NCBI GenBank assembly: GCA_017861355.1
Contig: JAGFXQ010000173.1
Coordinates: 1-7,303 of the forward strand
DNA length: 7,303 bases
Source of the DNA: Bacillota bacterium
GTDB lineage: Bacteria > Bacillota > Clostridia > Lachnospirales > Lachnospiraceae
Direction: 5' to 3'
Notes under the pieces: generated by a model
The model's database searches: none
What the model saw: the letters and a program-made list of their open reading frames with translations, nothing else
What the model was told of the DNA's origin: nothing
Made by a program: the position numbers and the translations under genes
In this document: positions 6,781 through 7,303 of the stretch, piece after piece
Position numbering within the stretch: the stretch's first letter is position 1
Layout of the letters: the number at the start of each line of letters is the position of its first letter

Positions 6781-6814
6781 GAAGAAGCATCGTTCTTGCA
6801 GATACTGCTTCCTC
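6781..6814 (-). other. Hairpin in the leader of the channel gene
   Basis: On the - strand, GAGGAAGCA (6814-6806) pairs with TGCTTCTTC (6789-6781), giving a 9-bp stem with one G-U wobble and a 16-nt loop. A competing short hairpin, GCAG/CTGC, can form from the inner part of the left arm and the loop. It lies between the predicted transcription start and the ribosome binding site, so it would be in the 5' untranslated region. It has no T tract, so I do not call it a terminator. It may stabilise the message or be incidental. Confidence 0.45.
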
Positions 6815-6824
6815 GCACTAGTCT

Positions 6825-6853
6825 ATTTTACTATTGAATAACCCCACTGTCAA
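6825..6853 (-). promoter_or_regulatory. Sigma-A-type promoter of the channel gene
   Basis: Read on the - strand, TTGACA (6853-6848) is a perfect -35 box. It is followed by a 17-nt spacer and TAAAAT (6830-6825), a five-of-six match to the -10 box. Transcription would start near 6818 and give a leader of roughly 75 nt before the TTG codon. This is the best promoter match in the window. Confidence 0.8.
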
Positions 6854-6908
6854 ACATCAGGTAATGAATTACATCCTTCCAAATGTTTGCCATTTTAATA
6901 AATTTTTA

Positions 6909-6937
6909 ATGCCAATATTTTCAAAACATGATATACT
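6909..6937 (+). promoter_or_regulatory. Candidate extended -10 promoter of the P-type ATPase gene
   Basis: TATACT (6932-6937) is a five-of-six -10 box preceded by TG at 6929-6930, forming an extended -10 element. ATGCCA (6909-6914) lies 17 nt upstream and matches the -35 consensus at four of six positions. Two alternatives exist nearer the gene. One is a perfect TTGACA at 6950-6955 with CATAAA 18 nt later. The other is a perfect TATAAT at 6998-7003 with no good -35 box. Which is used cannot be decided from sequence. Confidence 0.5.
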
Positions 6938-7034
6938 ATTTCTACTGTCTTGACATCTTATTCCTGAACAAGGCATAAAGAACGAATTATTAGGAACTAT
7001 AATTGAAAGCAAGATGAATGAAAGAGGTGTTGAT

Positions 7035-7303
7035 ATGTGGTTTTCGAAATCACAGAATGAAGTTCTTGTTGATTCAAGTGTCGGTCTTTCTGAATCAGAG
7101 GCTAAGGCTCGCCTTGATAAGTACGGGTTGAACAAACTGAAAGGGAAACCTAAGAAAAGTATTTTAACCTTATTCCTATCTCAATTAAAGGATATGTTGA
7201 TCTATGTTCTGTTGGCTGCGACGATAATCACATTGATTATTGGAGAAATTGCAGATTCCGTCATTATTTTACTGGTCATTATCCTAAATGCTGTGATCGG
7301 TGT
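7035..7303 (+). CDS. P-type cation-transporting ATPase (probably Ca2+), 3' partial
   Basis: The visible 89 complete codons begin MWFSKSQNEV and run off the right edge. Residues about 15-40 (VGLSESEAKARLDKYGLNKL) match the N-terminal cation-ATPase domain found in SERCA/PMCA-like and related type II pumps. Next come a basic stretch (KGKPKK) and two hydrophobic segments, about 48-69 and 71-89. The link GEIADSVIILLVIILNAVIG is typical of the M1-M2 region of these pumps. These are integral membrane proteins that export Ca2+ or exchange other cations at the cost of ATP. GAGGTG at 7024-7029 lies 5 nt before the chosen ATG. An in-frame ATG at 7014 would add seven residues but lacks a comparable site. 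The phosphorylation motif (DKTGT) lies beyond the window, so ion specificity is inferred from the N-terminus only. Confidence 0.85.
   Translation, partial: MWFSKSQNEVLVDSSVGLSESEAKARLDKYGLNKLKGKPKKSILTLFLSQLKDMLIYVLLAATIITLIIGEIADSVIILLVIILNAVIG

Noticed and set aside
6869..7135. 88-codon open frame on the - strand overlapping the P-type ATPase start
   Set aside because: It runs across the divergent promoter region and the conserved N-terminus of the pump, and its translation has no recognisable domain.

Overview
The window reads as a stretch of chromosome from a low-to-moderate GC, anaerobic Gram-positive bacterium. The V-type ATPase sequences and purine-rich ribosome binding sites point to a clostridial lineage, most likely Lachnospiraceae. 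That placement is my inference from protein character, not a search result. About three quarters of the window is one housekeeping operon, and I see no mobile element, phage gene, CRISPR array, tRNA or rRNA.

Region 1 (1-5141, + strand) is the downstream part of a bacterial V/A-type ATPase operon in the order K-F-E-A-B-D. The rotor-ring subunit K is cut by the left edge. F (central stalk), E (peripheral stator), A (catalytic), B (regulatory, with a degenerate P-loop) and D (central shaft) are all complete. Gaps are 9-40 nt, each gene has its own ribosome binding site, and the A-to-B site overlaps the A stop codon. Together they form the A3B3 head, the DF rotor shaft, part of the stator and the membrane ring. 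Subunits I and C and the second stator protein are not in the window and may lie upstream.

Region 2 (5142-5508) is a gene-free, AT-rich gap. It holds two inverted repeats and, against the neighbouring gene, a near-perfect 19-bp hairpin that should act as a terminator for convergent transcription.

Region 3 (5509-6744, - strand) is a complete YbdG-type member of the MscS mechanosensitive channel family. It has a probable TTG start, a very good sigma-A-type promoter (TTGACA-N17-TAAAAT) and a leader that can form a hairpin.

Region 4 (6745-7034) is a divergent promoter region. Region 5 (7035 to the right edge, + strand) is the N-terminus of a P-type cation (probably Ca2+) ATPase, cut by the window end.

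The genes share a membrane-energetics and ion-homeostasis theme: ion-motive rotary ATPase, osmotic-stress channel and P-type cation pump. They are three separate transcription units, and I find no evidence of a new multi-gene system. The more interesting points are the N-terminal extension of subunit K, a P-loop variant in subunit A, the TTG start and structured leader of the channel gene, and the unexplained inverted repeats in the 5142-5459 gap.
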